A DNA stretch of 6,119 bases from Bacteroidota bacterium (GTDB taxonomy: Bacteria; Bacteroidota; Bacteroidia; Bacteroidales; UBA1556), in NCBI GenBank assembly GCA_003648395.1, contig QMPB01000304.1, positions 1 to 6,119 on the forward strand. Reading direction: 5' to 3'. Below, in pieces: positions 4,372 through 6,119 of the stretch; position 1 is the first letter of the stretch, and each line of letters begins with the position of its first letter. The notes below the pieces were generated by a model that saw nothing but the letters and a program-made list of their open reading frames with translations, was not told the DNA's origin and searched no databases. Position numbers and translations under genes: made by a program.

Positions 4372-6119
4372 TTATTTAATTACTGGTTTATCATAAATAT
4401 AGATAAAAGCCTCTTTTGGAATTTTATCATATTGCTTAGCAATTAGATTTGGATTTACTTCAAATATGGTAACTTCCTCATAATCTTCTAGATCCTCACC
4501 AAAAAGATTCTTCTCCTCGCTTGATGAATAGCTTTTAGTCTGTTGTACTAATTTCATTTCATCCTGCTTTCCCCATTTCTTATTATCTCCCAAAACTAAT
4601 TGCACCTTTTCCCAATCATTATAGAAATACTCCTGCAATAATGGAATAATCTCGTTTCGGAATGATTTACATAAATCTTTATAGGTTTTAACCTTTAATA
4701 GATAAGAATGACCTATTGTATGATCTCTATCAAATAAGAATTCTATTCGATCATTAATAATGGTTAAAATCTTCTCTAAATCAATGCCTTCAATTATTTT
4801 ATCGTGTAATAAGCTTGCCTTTGGCATAACTTCAATAAATTCAAATCTTCTCCTAAGAGCAGTATCTAATAAAGCAATTGAGCGGTCAGCAGTATTCATT
4901 GTTCCAATAATACTAAGGTTCTTTGGCACCGTAAATTCCGTTTTAGAATAAGGTAATACCACTGACAAAACACCTCTCTTATCTGGTTCAATAAGTGTTA
5001 TTAGTTCCCCAAATATTTTAGCAATATTTCCACGATTTATCTCATCAATAAATATAGCATAATCAGTATTTGGGTTTTGCTTTGCTTCCAATGCTAATTT
5101 TTTGAATACACCATCAGCAATTTCATAAGTCACTTCGCCTTCTTGTTGCGCATCATTAATTACAGGCTTTATTCCCTCAATAAAATCTTCATAGGTAAAT
5201 GATTGATGGAAAGTTACGAACTTATAATTATTTTGTCCAGTATTACTTGTAAACTTATCAAAATAGGAATTTTGTAGACTATATGTTTTTCCTGTTCCAG
5301 GAGGTCCATATAATATTTGATTTAAACTAATATCATTCATATTATTATCATTTTTATAAGAAGTTACATCTTCCTCTCTTATCCAATTTATAATTGCATC
5401 AATCTTTTGTGCTTGCTTAGGGTTTAATCGTTTTGCTTCACCTAATATTGAGAAAATATTGTCTATATCTTTTAAGTAAATAAATCCTATTTGACCTATC
5501 CTTTTCTTGTTTTCGAGATAACCTTTAGATTTAATATCATCTATCTTATTTTCTAATACCAAAGAAAAATCCTTCTCAGCAATTAAATTATAGTCTTCGT
5601 TTTCCGAAACAGAAACACTATTTCTAAGAATCTCAACCTTTCCATAAAAGCCAACAATTTTATTATTTGAATAGTAAATTATAAGATTATTATTTCCGCT
5701 AATTCTGGGTGGATTTGTCCATTGATTGTATCCACATATTTTGTCTTTTGTATTTCTTGGGTTATCAAAATCAAAATTCCAACTTTCATGAGGTATATTC
5801 CCATCCTTTTGTACCCAAGAATGATTACTCTTATCATTACTTGGTGACTTCCAATCATTACTATTCCATGTAATATTTGATAGTATGAACTTTTTTGACA
5901 AAGGATTCTTTTTCATAAAAACATACCTCTCAAAATCATCCTGACTTTTTGAACGAAATGCAGATTTACCAACACGTTTCAACTCGTTCCCTATCGCCTT
6001 AAAAATAGACTCTTTCTCTATGTCTGTAAAATCCGCAGAATTAACATAATTGTAAAAAGGCAAAGGTGCTTTTCCCTTAAAACTTGAACTATTTTCACCA
6101 ATTGGTTCACTTGAGATAA
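4372..6119 (-). CDS. mcrB: McrB-type GTP-dependent AAA+ restriction motor, 5' end cut off by window
   Basis: Motor and recognition subunit of McrBC; it hydrolyses GTP to translocate DNA for McrC. The frame stays open to the right edge, so 581 residues are visible (numbered from the Ile codon at 6115-6117) and the start is outside. A TTG at 6061-6063 is not a convincing start. AAA+ motifs: ILYGPPGTGKTYS (268-280, Walker A), TFHQSFTYEDFIEGIKP (302-318), IFIDEINRGNI (355-365, Walker B), GTMNTADRSIALLD (405-418, with the NTAD guanine-recognition signature of McrB), ALRRRFEF (420-427), then DRDHTIGHSYLL (463-474), typical of the McrB C-terminus. The N-terminal part (about 80-165) is distinct: tryptophan-rich (W84, W89, W101, W113, W133), with HESWNFDF and then NLIIYYSNNKIVGFYGKVEI (144-163), a beta-hairpin reminiscent of PUA/EVE-like base readers. 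I cannot assign it firmly; it is probably the modified-DNA recognition domain. The C-terminal tail is acidic. Confidence 0.92.
   Translation of the reverse strand, partial: ISSEPIGENSSSFKGKAPLPFYNYVNSADFTDIEKESIFKAIGNELKRVGKSAFRSKSQDDFERYVFMKKNPLSKKFILSNITWNSNDWKSPSNDKSNHSWVQKDGNIPHESWNFDFDNPRNTKDKICGYNQWTNPPRISGNNNLIIYYSNNKIVGFYGKVEILRNSVSVSENEDYNLIAEKDFSLVLENKIDDIKSKGYLENKKRIGQIGFIYLKDIDNIFSILGEAKRLNPKQAQKIDAIINWIREEDVTSYKNDNNMNDISLNQILYGPPGTGKTYSLQNSYFDKFTSNTGQNNYKFVTFHQSFTYEDFIEGIKPVINDAQQEGEVTYEIADGVFKKLALEAKQNPNTDYAIFIDEINRGNIAKIFGELITLIEPDKRGVLSVVLPYSKTEFTVPKNLSIIGTMNTADRSIALLDTALRRRFEFIEVMPKASLLHDKIIEGIDLEKILTIINDRIEFLFDRDHTIGHSYLLKVKTYKDLCKSFRNEIIPLLQEYFYNDWEKVQLVLGDNKKWGKQDEMKLVQQTKSYSSSEEKNLFGEDLEDYEEVTIFEVNPNLIAKQYDKIPKEAFIYIYDKPVIK

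Noticed and set aside
4189..4446. Plus-strand frames antisense to mcrC/mcrB (also about 3469-3657 and 4760-4951)
   Set aside because: They lie across well-supported coding sequence on the other strand and show no motifs or start signals of their own.

Overview
The window looks like part of a Bacteroidota chromosome (Flavobacteriia- or Bacteroidia-like). It is AT-rich, genes lack Shine-Dalgarno sequences, and one promoter matches the Bacteroidota pattern (-33 TTG-type box, about 20 bp, then TAnnTTTG). All well-supported genes lie on the minus strand, so the region reads right to left. It is best described as a small defence island carrying two recognisable modules plus one gene of unknown function.

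Right part (3025-6119): a McrBC-type modification-dependent restriction system. mcrB is a GTP-dependent AAA+ motor with an unusual tryptophan-rich N-terminal region that is probably the DNA-recognition part. Its reading frame is still open at the right edge, so its true start lies outside the window. mcrC follows after 3 bases and encodes the PD-(D/E)xK nuclease subunit. The two proteins are expected to assemble into one translocating, DNA-cleaving complex.

Middle (2855-3024): a 170-base intergenic region with two related GC-rich palindromes in opposite orientation. The first is nested inside a second inverted repeat. The pair resembles a REP doublet (REPIN) and separates the restriction operon from the next genes.

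Left-centre (672-2854): a 134-residue protein of unknown function, then a type IV AbiE-like toxin-antitoxin pair. AbiEi (winged-helix antitoxin/repressor) and AbiEii (nucleotidyltransferase toxin) overlap by ATGA. The pair has its own promoter. An 11-bp inverted repeat covers the -33 box, which fits autorepression by AbiEi, and the start codon lies only 9 bases past the -7 box, implying a nearly leaderless mRNA.

Left part (1-671): downstream of the toxin is a decayed second copy of the 3' end of the 134-residue gene (473-577). The AbiE cassette is therefore bracketed by two same-direction copies of that gene's end, about 78 % identical over 93 bases by hand count. This suggests insertion into, or exchange at, a duplicated locus. 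The remaining 470 bases hold only a weak open frame at the left edge. No tRNA, rRNA, CRISPR array, transposase or integrase was seen.
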